Below are positions 51,789 to 60,811 of a DNA stretch of 64,000 nt, piece after piece; within the stretch, counting starts at the first letter, position 1, and every line of letters starts with the position of its first letter. The translations under genes and the position numbers were made by a program. Source of the DNA: Viola odorata (Eukaryota; Streptophyta; Magnoliopsida; Malpighiales; Violaceae). The notes beneath the pieces are model-generated. The model was given only the letters and a program-made list of their open reading frames with translations. It was not told where the DNA came from and searched no databases. The DNA is taken from NCBI GenBank assembly GCA_963691705.1, contig OY829541.1, positions 37,155,661-37,219,660 of the forward strand. The letters are read 5' to 3'.

Positions 51789-53474
51789 ATGTCTCACCGA
51801 GACACACATTCGAATGCTAGTTCGGGGGAATCCTCTCCTCTAAATCCGGCCATGGCCTCTCTCACGGCTCAATTACACGACACTAGACAGCAGGTCACTG
51901 ATTTGCAGCACTTTAGAGCGAAGCAAGCCCAAGACACAACGAACATCTTGGCTGCCATTGTTGCCTTATCGGTCCAAATGGCAAACCCTACTCCCCCACG
52001 GCCAGCCCCAACCCCACAGCCCACACCTACACCTCCAACAGATACCCCACCTTCCCCACATCACCCACCTCCCAATTACCGACCCCCAAATTTCCCGCCA
52101 ACGGCTCAATACTACCAAACTACACTCCCAACTAATCCTACAAGCATCGATTACTATGCGTTCCCACAAGGACACGCACACACCAACCTCCATGACACAA
52201 GGCAGCCACCACCCCCACCACCTCGCACCCACTCGGCTGCATCCCCACACATCCAGGCTGCCCTCACACACACCTCTCACCAAGATGTAAGGCAGCCACC
52301 AACACAAACACCACCACCACCCCCACACAACACCCCACCCGCCGCACCACCAAATCCTACTAGACAGCAGCCAAACATCAATCACCTAGATGTCCCTTTA
52401 CACCTAGCAAATGCCTATGTGCCACCTCGCTTGGACAGACCTAGACCCCCCTCTCCACCGCCCTATGAGCACGCACACAATGCTCAGCGGTTCGAGTATG
52501 AGGAACCATTTGAGCAGCGGGGTAACCGAAACAACGAGGAGAGAGTGGATAGCAACCTCTCAAGTATCAAACTTTCCATTCCCCCCTTCGAAGGTAAAGA
52601 TGATCCGGATGCCTTCAATGAGTGGGAAAACAAAGTGGACCGGCTGTTTGCTTGCTACAATTACTCCGAGACAAAGAAAGTTAAGTTGTCCATTGTGGAG
52701 TTCACGAATTTGGCAATACAATGGGGGGATCGCATTTGTTTGCTCAAACGAATTGCGGGCACACCACCTATTGCATCTTGGGAAGAATTGAGGGGTGAGA
52801 TGAGGCGTCGTTTTGTGCCTCAACACTATATCCGCGAGTTACACCAGCGCCTCCAACGGTTGTATCAAGGGCCATGTACCGTGAGTGAATATTATCACGA
52901 AATGTTGACATGTTTGATGCGGGCAAGCATGAATGAGAGTGAAGAAGCAACCATGGCACGGTTTATAGCGGGTCTACACAAGGAAATTTCCTATCAGCTT
53001 GAGTTCCATCATTATGAAACCTTAGAGGACATGTTTCATTTGGCCTTGAAAATTGAGAAACAAGTAAGTTCTAAACCTAAATCCTCATACACTTCTCCCT
53101 CCACCACTCAAAAATCTTGGCAGTCATCTACCTCGACCACACAAAAGCCATGGCAGACCTCTAAACCTGCCACGGACAGCCCCAAAACACACACCCCATC
53201 CAAGCCCTACACCAACCCGAAACAAACCCCAAACACTACCTCCACACCTAGAACTCCTGCTCGAAACATTGAGTGTTTCAAGTGTGGAGGGAAAGGCCAT
53301 ATGAGGGCCGAATGCCCCAATCGACGGGTGGTAATGATCCGCGAGGGGGGGGGGGAGCAGAAAGTGAGGACGATGACGAGGCATCACCTCCTCTCGGCCA
53401 TGTATGGACTGATCATGAGGATGCACCGATGGGTCAAGATGAGTATGACATGTTAGAAGCCCCCAATTGCTTAG
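51789..53474 (+). pseudogene. Element C gag
   Basis: Start MSHRDTHSNAS lies 12 bp after a splice-acceptor-like CAG. An unusually long Pro-rich region (residues about 70-220, PTPPRPAPTPQPTPTPP) precedes the capsid domain (IKLSIPPFEGKDDPDAF to LALKIEKQ), then a CCHC knuckle (CFKCGGKGHMRAEC). At an 11-G run (53345-53355) the frame slips. The open frame from 51789 ends at 53456. The native acidic frame (ESEDDDEASPP to MLEAPNC) continues in another phase up to the D insertion at 53474. Gag binds RNA and builds the particle. Confidence 0.85.
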
Positions 53475-54101
53475 TGATAAGAGCTCAACTTCGATTTGGA
53501 TAGAAGGAGGCCGAATTGCTGTTCTTGAGCCAGATCTAGTCCTCTTGTGAGAGGTTGGCAGCTTGGATGGATGAACGGATGAAGGTGCTTTTAGTGTTCA
53601 AATGGAGTATGTGTTGCAGCGGAAATGGATGATGTTTAGAGGTGTTTAGATGATGAACATAATAAGAACTTAACTAATTAGAAAACCCTCTTGATTAGCA
53701 AACCAAGCAACCTTTCTATAAACTAGTTAAGGATCTCTCTTTTCTGATTTAAGAACAAAGCTCAAGAGCTTAATTACAAGAAGAGATATAAGATAAACAA
53801 TGGTTTTCAGCCCTAATGGCACCGGTTACCAAGAACCCTAAGTTACACTAGTTTACTCTAAGAATTGGCCAAAGAGAATATCATCAAAATCAAAGGCAAG
53901 CTATAAAAGAGGCTATCTCCTTCTATTTATAGCTTGAGAAATATTACATGAGAAAATCCTAAAATAACCCTTCATTTAAACCTAGGAAGGCCGGCTGACT
54001 TGATCACCAAAACAGTCCCTAATGTGCTAGTTTTCGCCATGAGATCCAAGGCTGGTCCGGGCAAGGCATAAGGACGAGCTGGAGCCTTTAAGCTCATATC
54101 A
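53475..54101 (-). repeat. Element D 3' LTR
   Basis: 627 bp. Read on the minus strand it starts TGATATGAGCTTAAAGG and ends GAGCTCTTATCA. TATA box GCTATAAATAG at 53923-53933. The minus-strand ORF runs 130 bp into it. Confidence 0.88.
53923..53933 (-). promoter_or_regulatory. TATA box of element D LTR
   Basis: GCTATAAATAG on the minus strand. The same box is retained in the partial upper LTR near 56168-56178. Confidence 0.6.
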
Positions 54102-55299
54102 TCCCATCCCCCTTTGAAGAGATTCGTCCTCGAATCTAAGCTTTGGAGGGTGTGGGGTTCCGAAAGTGGAGTGAGAGTCTTTAAGATCGTATCATCCCCT
54201 CCCCCTTTGAGGAGATTCGACCACGAATCTATAGGGTCCATCCCTTGCAGGGCCAAACGGGTCAAGGCATGCTCACAGCTTGTGGATACACACGGAACCC
54301 TCCAACTACACCTTTCAGGGAATATAGGCCAAGGTGGAGGCCTTGATTGGGGAAGATAGGTAGGCGTGGAAGGAAAACAGCCAAGAACAATCAAGGGTTG
54401 ACCATGACGAGGCAAGGAGTGAACTAGGGCCAAGTGCGGGCTCTTAGTAGTGGCTGATAAGGCGAGGGCGCTATGGTGAACCAAACGAGCAGCGGACGGA
54501 ATCCGTGTAAAGTGCGAGACCGTGAGACCACTTGATGGCACCTCAAATGGAAAGAAATGTGCACTGCCCATGTGACCAAAACCGAGGAGAAACGGATCCA
54601 CAAATCTATGTATAGGCACCCTCGAAATGATGGAGAAGGCACTACCCAAGGACTGAAATTTGTGCTGCAATGCAAGGCAATGAGCGGCTGTCTCATGGCA
54701 ATCCGAAGTGGACTCACAAGCCCTACATGTGTTCGTTTCGCTCCCAAACCCCCTATGCACATCCAAAACCAATAGCTTCTCCTCAAACGGAGGCAAATCA
54801 TCCTCAATAAGTGATGGCGAATCGGCCGAAACAACACTAGGAAGATCCTCAATCTCCTCGACCAACGGTGTCTCAAAACCATCCATGGATTGCAATACAT
54901 TCATTTCCCTCCCAAGCGGCACTAAACTTTCCTTGACTGATGGCGAACCAAGAGTACAAACGCTAACCTCTTCACATTGCCCAAGGTGGCCGGAAACCCG
55001 TAGGTTATCAAATATAAGTGTCATTGCAGCCATGGTGTTTGTCATGGCTTGAGTGCTTCTGTCCAAGCACGCTAGAATTGGAGCCATCCTCAAGGCGAAA
55101 GGTGAGGTGCCAAGGTGTGGGGATGGGGCAGCCTTGGTGAAGTAGTCCTCATGCCCATACGAAATCTCTCCACTAGTCGCATAAGACTCATACGCATAGG
55201 CTTGCCGAGAGGGCGCAATATGATCATACTCCAACCAGGAAGGAGTGGAAGGGGAAGCCTTGGTGAAGTACTCATGGCTACGGTCAAGGTGGGGGGGCT
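53972..55299 (-). CDS. Element D ORF, unknown protein, N-terminus lost
   Basis: Open minus-strand frame of about 440 codons whose upstream end is cut by the B-type LTR; the six codons before 55299 come from that LTR. There is a repeated phrase (HEYFTKASPS, HEDYFTKAAPS), a predicted helical stretch (LDRSTQAMTNTMAAMTLIFDNL), an acidic segment (LVEEIEDLPSVV) and a Cys/His-containing part (CRACESTSDCHETAAHC). It ends with two pol-tail phrases (DSWSNLLKGGGDD, DSRTNLFKGGWDD), each sitting over a polypurine tract, and runs into the LTR. No known domain is recognised. Like T, it seems to be a non-autonomous element keeping only the 3' end of pol. Coding status is uncertain. Confidence 0.5.
54102..54119 (-). 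other. Element D polypurine tract
   Basis: Minus strand TTCAAAGGGGGATGGGA just before the LTR TG. A second tract (TCAAAGGGGGAGGGGA) lies at 54195-54210 before TGATACGATCTTAA. Confidence 0.8.
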
Positions 55300-56150
55300 T
55301 GATGCGAATCCACACATCCAGGTGCCTTTACCGCCAGCTGGACCAATGACTCGAGCCAGAGCTCAAAAGCTTCAAGACCGATTGTCATCTCTCATTCACA
55401 GGGAGCTGGAGTCTGAGATGACAAGTGAGAAAGCTACACTAAGAGAGAAGACAACAAGAGTAGTGAATCTTCTCACCCTCAACTTGACCGATGCTGAGTC
55501 TGCTAGAAACGGCATGGAACCGTTTCACGAAAATGACACTTGACCGTTTTATCCAATCGGCATCTGTCTGTTTCCCTCAAAACGGCACTTGCCCGATTGG
55601 GTCAAAAGGGCACTTACCCGTTTCACTTAGCCGTTGCCGATTCCATCAACTGTCGCGCATGCCGATTGCTATACCCGTTCCGCGTCACACCTGTCTGCTC
55701 TTTGTTGATAAACGGCTCCTGTCCGTTTCGCCTCTCCTGGAGTTGACGCGCGTTGACTGACCCTTTTAAGCAAGGCTGCGACCTTCTATTTATTTAGTTT
55801 AATTAATTAAATAGATACTTTAATTAATTAGTTAAGTGTTCTACTTGAGTTAAGTGTTCTACTTTATTTATTGTTCCTATTTTGGAATTAGGGTTTACTT
55901 GTAACCATTATATAAGGAGCCACTTGGCCTCCTTAGAAACTTGGCTGTTATTTGATAAATTGAGATATTCTCTTCAATCTCCGCCCCTTGTTCAAGTTGG
56001 TTGAACCTTGTTCTTCTTGAGTCCGCAATACTTAAGTCGTATACAAGTAAATCTTGGAATTGCATCCTACTTGTTGTTTATCTTCTTGTTCGGATTTTGG
56101 TTGGCTGTTGCTTAGCGTTCAGCAGGTCTTAATTGTGCAAGTGAGTTCTA
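55300..56150 (+). repeat. Truncated B-type LTR inside D
   Basis: Starts TGATGCGAATCCAC as B's LTR does and follows it for 851 bp, including the PPAGPMTRARAQKLQDRL tail frame (to 55543) and TATA box at 55909-55917. It breaks off at GTGAGTTCTA, where the intact LTR continues with TCTATTCCGC. The break abuts D LTR sequence with a 2-bp TA overlap. Confidence 0.88.
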
Positions 56151-56346
56151 AAAGAGGCTATCTCCTTCTATTTATAGCTTGAGAATTATTACATGAGAAA
56201 ATCCTAAAATAACCCTTCATTTAAACCTAGGAAGGCCGGCTGACTTGATCACCAAAACAGTCCCTAATGTGCTAGTTTTCGCCATGAGATCCAAGGCTGG
56301 TCCGGGCAAGGCATAAGGACGAGCTGGAGCCTTTAAGCTCATATCA
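56149..56346 (-). repeat. Element D 5' LTR, residual 198 bp
   Basis: Collinear with 53904-54101, with one clear difference (GAGAATTATT against GAGAAATATT). It ends at GCTCATATCA before the target duplication. The rest of this LTR was lost at the junction with the B-type LTR. Confidence 0.88.
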
Positions 56347-56670
56347 CTTAGTTGTTCGACGTAGTTTGAGCATGGTAGCAAAGGACAGTGACAAGATGAT
56401 GGAACAAAGGGAGAACTTGTTTCACACCCGCGGAATTTCAAATGGAATGGTGATTTCCATTATTGTGGACAACGGAAGTTGTGCGGATGTGGCCAGCACT
56501 CTCCTAGTGCATTCCTTAGCCCTCACCACCTCTAAACACCCGCGACCCTATGTGTTGAATTGGTTCAACGATGGCAACTCCGTTAGAGTCAAGAGCTAAG
56601 TTCTAGTTCCCCTCCAAATCGGCAAGTATGTGGACGAACGCCTATGTGATGTGGCACCAATGCACTCTAG
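56347..56670 (+). pseudogene. Element C protease fragment
   Basis: Continues C after D. The frame reads LVVRRSLS-type residues, then ENLFHTRG and the retropepsin-like active site DNGSC in VDNGSCADVAS, matching B's protease. An in-frame TAA at 56597-56599 sits where B has a Gln codon. The fragment ends at the TCTAG target of B (56666-56670), inside the segment equivalent to VVPMQASHIILG. Confidence 0.82.
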
Positions 56671-56877
56671 TGATGCGAATCCACGCATCCAGGTGCCTTT
56701 ACCGCCAGCTGGCCCAATGACTCGAGCCAGGGTTCAAAAGCTTCAAGACCGATTGTCATCTCTCATTCACAAAGAGCTGGAATCTGAGATGACAAGTGAG
56801 AAAGCTACACTGAGAGAGAAGACAACAAGAGTGGTGAATCTTCTCACTTTCGGCTTGACCGATGTTCTGTTTGATAG

Positions 56878-57075
56878 AAATGGCATGGAGCCGATTCACG
56901 CAAACGGCACTTGACTGTTTTCATCGAAACGGTATTTGTCCGATTCAAAACAATCGGCACTTACCATTTTGGTCATAACGGCACTTGTCCGTTTCACTTA
57001 GCGGTTGCCGATTCTATCATCTGTCGCGCATGCCGATTGCTATACCCGTTCCGCGTCACACCTGTCTGCTCTTTG
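56878..57075 (+). promoter_or_regulatory. AACGG/CCGTT-rich U3 block of element B
   Basis: Degenerate 25-30 bp phrases of the form AACGGCACTTGTCCGTTTC recur, giving many AACGG cores on both strands. The same block in the 3' LTR is 63657-63875 and in the truncated B LTR 55508-55720. AACGG is the core of Myb and M-phase-specific activator sites in plants; use as an enhancer is inference. Confidence 0.4.
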
Positions 57076-57278
57076 TTGATAAACGGCTCCTGTCCGTTTC
57101 GCCTCTCCTGGAGTTGACGCGCGTTGACTGACCCTTTTAAGCAAGGCTGCGACCTTCTATTTATTTAGTTTAATTAATTAAATAGATACTTTAATTAATT
57201 AGTTAAGTGTTCTACTTTAGTTAAGTGTTCTACTTTATTTATTATTCCTATTTTGGAATTAGGGTTTGTTTGTAACCT

Positions 57279-57287
57279 TATATAAGG
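57279..57287 (+). promoter_or_regulatory. TATA box of element B LTR
   Basis: TATATAAGG lies downstream of the AACGG-rich U3 block. Confidence 0.65.
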
Positions 57288-57455
57288 AGCCGCTTGGCCT
57301 CCTTAGAAACTTGGCTGTTATTTGATAAATTGAGATATTCTCTTCAATCTCCGCCCCTTGTTCAAGTTGGTTGAACCTTGTTCTTCTTGAGTCCGCAATA
57401 CTTGAGTCGTATACAAGTAAATCTTGGAATTGCATCCTACTTGTTGTTTATCTTC

Positions 57456-57592
57456 TTGTTCGGACTTTGGTTGGCTGTTGCCTAGCGTTCAGCAGGTCTT
57501 AGTTGTGCAAGTTTATCATTCACAAGGACCCTCTCTTGTTCGGATTTTGGTTGGCTGTTGCTCAGCGTTCAGCAGGTCTTAATTGTGCAAGT
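57456..57592 (+). repeat. 80-bp-period duplication in B 5' LTR
   Basis: The phrase TTGTTCGGA-TTTGGTTGGC through GTTCAGCAGGTCTTA-TTGTGCAAG appears twice (57456-57512 and 57536-57592). The truncated B LTR has it once. Confidence 0.85.
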
Positions 57593-57688
57593 GAGTTCTA
57601 TCTATTCTATCTATTCCGCAGGAAATCCATCTTTGAACAAAGATCAAAATTGGTGCTACGCATCCTAAGGAGCCAGGATCGTATCAGT

Positions 57689-57700
57689 TGGTAGCGGAGC
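57689..57700 (+). other. Element B primer binding site
   Basis: TGGTAGCGGAGC two bases after the LTR end. Confidence 0.75.
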
Positions 57701-57719
57701 TTAAGGCGTTCAAAGATTG

Positions 57720-58634
57720 GTAAGTATCTTTATTTTGTTTCAAGTTTTCATCGTTGAAATCGGTAATTCATTCTACTCCATTCGAAACCGATTTCTTTGC
57801 TGTGCTTGGTTCGTTTATGTGCAAATTCTGGTCAGTTGTCGAAATTGATTTTTAAAGTATAGTTGTTGAAGTCCGATTTGGGTGATTTTGGTCTTGTTGG
57901 AAAGCTGTGCTTGCGAGGTTTCCGAATCAAAAAGAATCAGTCGATTCGGATAACGGAGTAAAAAGTTACGATCGTTTCATCGAACTGGGATTTGTGAAGT
58001 CAAAAAAAAAAAATAACTAAATTTATACAAGAAAGCAGTACAAAAAGTTGCTTTGATCTGTTTCAGTAGCAAAATGAAAAAAATAATTTGTGTTTTTAGA
58101 TCCCACATCCGTTCAAAATTTGGGAATCCCATGTGCAATCAATTGTTAAACATACTTTAAGTGGTACTATAGAATCCCACTTAGTTTTGTCCCGCACCCA
58201 CTACCTTTTAGTTGGGAATATTCTCTGTTTTTGTCTTCCACTCACTAAAGGCAAATCTTAGTTTATTCTTTCACCCATGCAACGTAAACTATACAATATT
58301 AAATCAGAGGTTAATTTTATTTGAGTCCGTTCGAGTTAAATAGAGCTTTTCCTTGATTCTTTAATATTGTTTCCTACTCCACTTGTTATTTGTTTAATTG
58401 ATTGATCTTGCAATTAATCAAATACCAAGTCTCCCGTTTTGTTTGAAGCTGGTTTTCTTTGAGAGTCTTCTTGGAAGCTTTCCTTTGGATTCTTGAGTCT
58501 CACTAACGCTTGAACATTGCAGGAGATTTTGAGAGAAATTGTGAGCTTATTAGAGTGTTAAACACGAGAGTAAACACGTGAGGGAGCACTAGGTTAGTGC
58601 AATTTTACGTTGTATTTTGTGTTGTGAATTTCAG
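57720..58634 (+). other. Candidate leader intron of element B
   Basis: Donor GATTG|GTAAGTAT at the same distance from the primer site as in A. Acceptor GTGAATTTCAG| lies 11 bp before the gag ATG at 58646. Length is 915 bp. It contains the conserved leader block (57838-57975), whose stem is GAATC-AGTC-GATTC (57934-57947). I see no gene in this stretch. Confidence 0.5.
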
Positions 58635-58645
58635 GTGATTTTTAG

Positions 58646-60339
58646 ATGTCTCGAGAAGGAGTGCCACATCCCGATTTGTCGGTCATGTTGGCTAACATAA
58701 CGGAACAGCTCAGAACCATGACGAACGGCAATTGACTGCCGATGCTAGGATGGCTCGGGTTGAAGCATTAGCCACTATAAACCCGAACCCTAGGGCAGAG
58801 GAGGACCAACGTGACGGACGTATGAGCGATCTGTTCGAAGAGGATGACTACGCCCGTCGACCACGTGATATGAATCGGCGGCGTGACTTTGGCAACGTCC
58901 CACCCAGGAGACTTGCTAGACATGGACCACATGTTCCACAACCTGATCTGGAAGAAGAACCAGACGGGGGAGAAGGATGGATATATGCTCGGGACGGGCC
59001 GCGAGGGGGAAGAAGGGATGATCGGGATGGTAGAAAAGATCGGGATGGTAGAAGAGATCGGGATGAGGACCGATTAGATGCTAATCTCAGCAGCATCAAA
59101 ATGAAAATACCTCCGTTTGAGGGTACAGACGACCCTGATGCTTTCCTGACCTGGGAACAGAAGGTAGATGCTATCTTCCTCTGTCACAATTATTCAGAGA
59201 TTAAAAAGATTCAGCTCGCAGCAGTTGAATTCAGTGGATATGCCAGTCATTGGTGGGAGCAGTTCAATCTAAAGAGAACAGCTGTTCTTGCTGGTCCGAT
59301 TGCTACTTGGGGTGAGATGAAACAGGCAATGAGACAACGGTTTGTACCATTACACTTTCACCGTGAGCTGCACCAGCGGCTTCAAACTTTGAAGCAAGGC
59401 AGTAAGGGGGTTGGAGCCTATTTTAATGAAATGGAGATTGCTCTAGCTCAAGCAAGGATTACTGAGGAATCTGAGGTCACAATGGCTCGGTTCATGGCCG
59501 GGTTGAATACAGATATTGCCGATGCATTGGAGCTGACTCAATACAACACCCTTGAGGAGATGCTTCATATGGCTCAAAAGATTGAGAAACATAGGAAAGC
59601 TAGGAGTTCCTATAAGTCTACTGGATCGACGCCTTGGAAGAAGACGTCTTGGACTAAGGACGACAAAACGGTTCCTGCCGTTTCGAAGGGATCTGCTAGT
59701 GCCGTTATTCCTTCCAAAACGGCTACCACAAAGCCTTATACTCCACTAGTGGATCGGGCCACCACTAAAGACATTGTGTGTTTCAAGTGCAACGGCCGAG
59801 GGCATAAGAAATCAGAATGCCCAAATAAAAGAGTCTTCATCATCAGGCCGAATGGAGAGGAAGAATCGGATGATGATAAGGGGGAATCGGAACCTGAGGG
59901 AGATGGTTGTGCCGATTTGGATGGTGACTGTCAGAACGGTGAGCAGGTTCATCTGCTTGTTGTCCGTCGGAATCTAAGTGTGCAAGCTACAGAGGAAGTG
60001 TGTGACGAGGAACAACGGACAAATCTGTTCCATACCCGTGGGGTAATCGACAAGAAGGGTTGTTCCATCATCATTGACAATGGCAGCTGCACCAATTGCG
60101 CGAGTTGGATGATGGTTGATAAACTGGGCTTACCGACGATAAAACATCCAAAGCCATATCAACTTCACTGGATGACCGATGAAGCCGGTGTCAGGGTAAA
60201 TCGGCAGGGACTTGTCAATTTCCGTATCGGCAAATATCAGGATGAAGTACTTTGTGATGTGGTCCCCATGCAAGCAAGTCACATTATTCTTGGCAGACCA
60301 TGGCAGTTTGATAGATATGCGACCCATGAGGGCAAATGA
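58646..60339 (+). pseudogene. Element B gag-protease
   Basis: Native start MSREGVPHPDL at 58646. A 1-bp loss near 58722 (ACCATGACGAACGG) shifts the frame after about 26 codons. The rest is open from 58732 for 535 codons. In that frame the capsid domain spans residues about 122-295 ([44 protein letters not shown]). The CX2CX4HX4C knuckle is C350-C363, and the protease active site DNGS is at 449. The frame ends at TGA 60337-60339 within the phrase THEGK-NLYRL, with the same frame open beyond it, so this looks like a point mutation or a readthrough stop. Gag packages RNA; the protease would process the polyprotein. Confidence 0.88.
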
Positions 60340-60708
60340 AATCTCTATAGGTTGGTGAAGGATGGCCGAAAATTCACCTTAGCCCCGTTGTCACCAGCAG
60401 AAGTATGTGAAGATCAGCAATGGCTTGCCAAGTCTTATGCTGAATATGAACTTACAAAACAGATTGAGAGAGAAAAAGAAGGTTTGCGTATGCCCCATAA
60501 AGAGAGAAACAATGAGTGTGTGAGCCTTCAACATTCGCATGAAAACAGTAAGCATGCAGAGGGAGAGTGTAAACATTCGCACGAAAAGAGTAAGCTTGCT
60601 GAGAGTGGCATTGAGAGAAAAGGAGAGGCAAATAAAAAGAAATTGAGTGTATATGCCAAAGGGAGCGACGTGAGGAGAGCTATGCTGTTTCAACAAAATT
60701 GTTTTTGC
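60340..60708 (+). pseudogene. Element B protease-RT spacer
   Basis: In frame with gag-protease after the TGA: NLYRLVKDGRKFTLAPLSP, then a charged His/Lys/Glu-rich spacer with a repeated HSHE-SKHAE phrase, ending KGSDVRRAMLFQQNCFC. Such linkers are usual between protease and RT in plant Ty3 elements. The RT that should follow is in another frame, beyond the candidate intron. Confidence 0.65.
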
Positions 60709-60811
60709 GTAAGTCGTCCCATTCTTTTAATCCGTTTTCGCTCTTATTGTTTGACATCGGATGGAACGGAACGGCTCCATACCGTTCCGATTCGTATTTC
60801 TTCTCTTGCAG
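60709..60811 (+). other. Candidate 103-bp intron between protease and RT of element B
   Basis: Starts TTTTGC|GTAAGTCG and ends TTTCTTCTCTTGCAG|GAA. The donor is consensus, the acceptor has a pyrimidine tract, and the 5' half is T-rich with TTTAAT and TTTGAC as possible branch sites. The upstream codon TGC ends exactly at the donor, and GAA of the RT frame begins exactly after the acceptor. Removal of 103 bp (not a multiple of 3) joins the two frames in phase 0. Without removal the upstream frame runs on to a stop at 61071. Ogre-type plant elements are known to have an intron at this position; here it is inferred. Confidence 0.6.

Larger units (their letters stand above)
53475..56346 (-). mobile_element. 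Element D, non-autonomous LTR element, minus strand
   Basis: LTR (53475-54101), internal part (54102-55299), a B-type LTR in plus orientation (55300-56150) and the end of the second D LTR (56149-56346). The target duplication CTTAG flanks the whole (53470-53474 and 56347-56351), which proves both outer ends belong to one insertion. No enzyme domain is seen. Primer site, leader and 429 bp of the upper LTR are missing. Confidence 0.88.
43459..56670 (+). mobile_element. Element C, Ty3/gypsy, interrupted three times, 3' end not in window
   Basis: Pieces in order: 5' LTR (43459-43761 and 49700-50304), primer site, leader, gag (51789-53474), protease start (56347-56670). Between them sit A, D and then B. 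C sequence joins cleanly across D when one copy of the CTTAG duplication is removed. RT and integrase would lie beyond B, outside the window. The C LTR starts TGATATGAGC, like D. Confidence 0.8.
56671..57686 (+). repeat. Element B 5' LTR
   Basis: 1016 bp, TGATGCGAATCC...AGGATCGTATCA. Contains the LTR-encoded pol tail frame, a U3 block dense in AACGG/CCGTT, TATA box TATATAAGG at 57279, and an 80-bp-period duplication (57456-57592). Confidence 0.93.

Noticed and set aside
51966..52385. Minus-strand Trp/Gly-rich frame of 139 codons
   Set aside because: Shadow of the Pro-rich part of C gag on the other strand.
60337..60339. Programmed readthrough stop between protease and spacer in B
   Set aside because: B also carries a gag frameshift, so simple decay is likelier; no conserved readthrough context could be judged from one copy.
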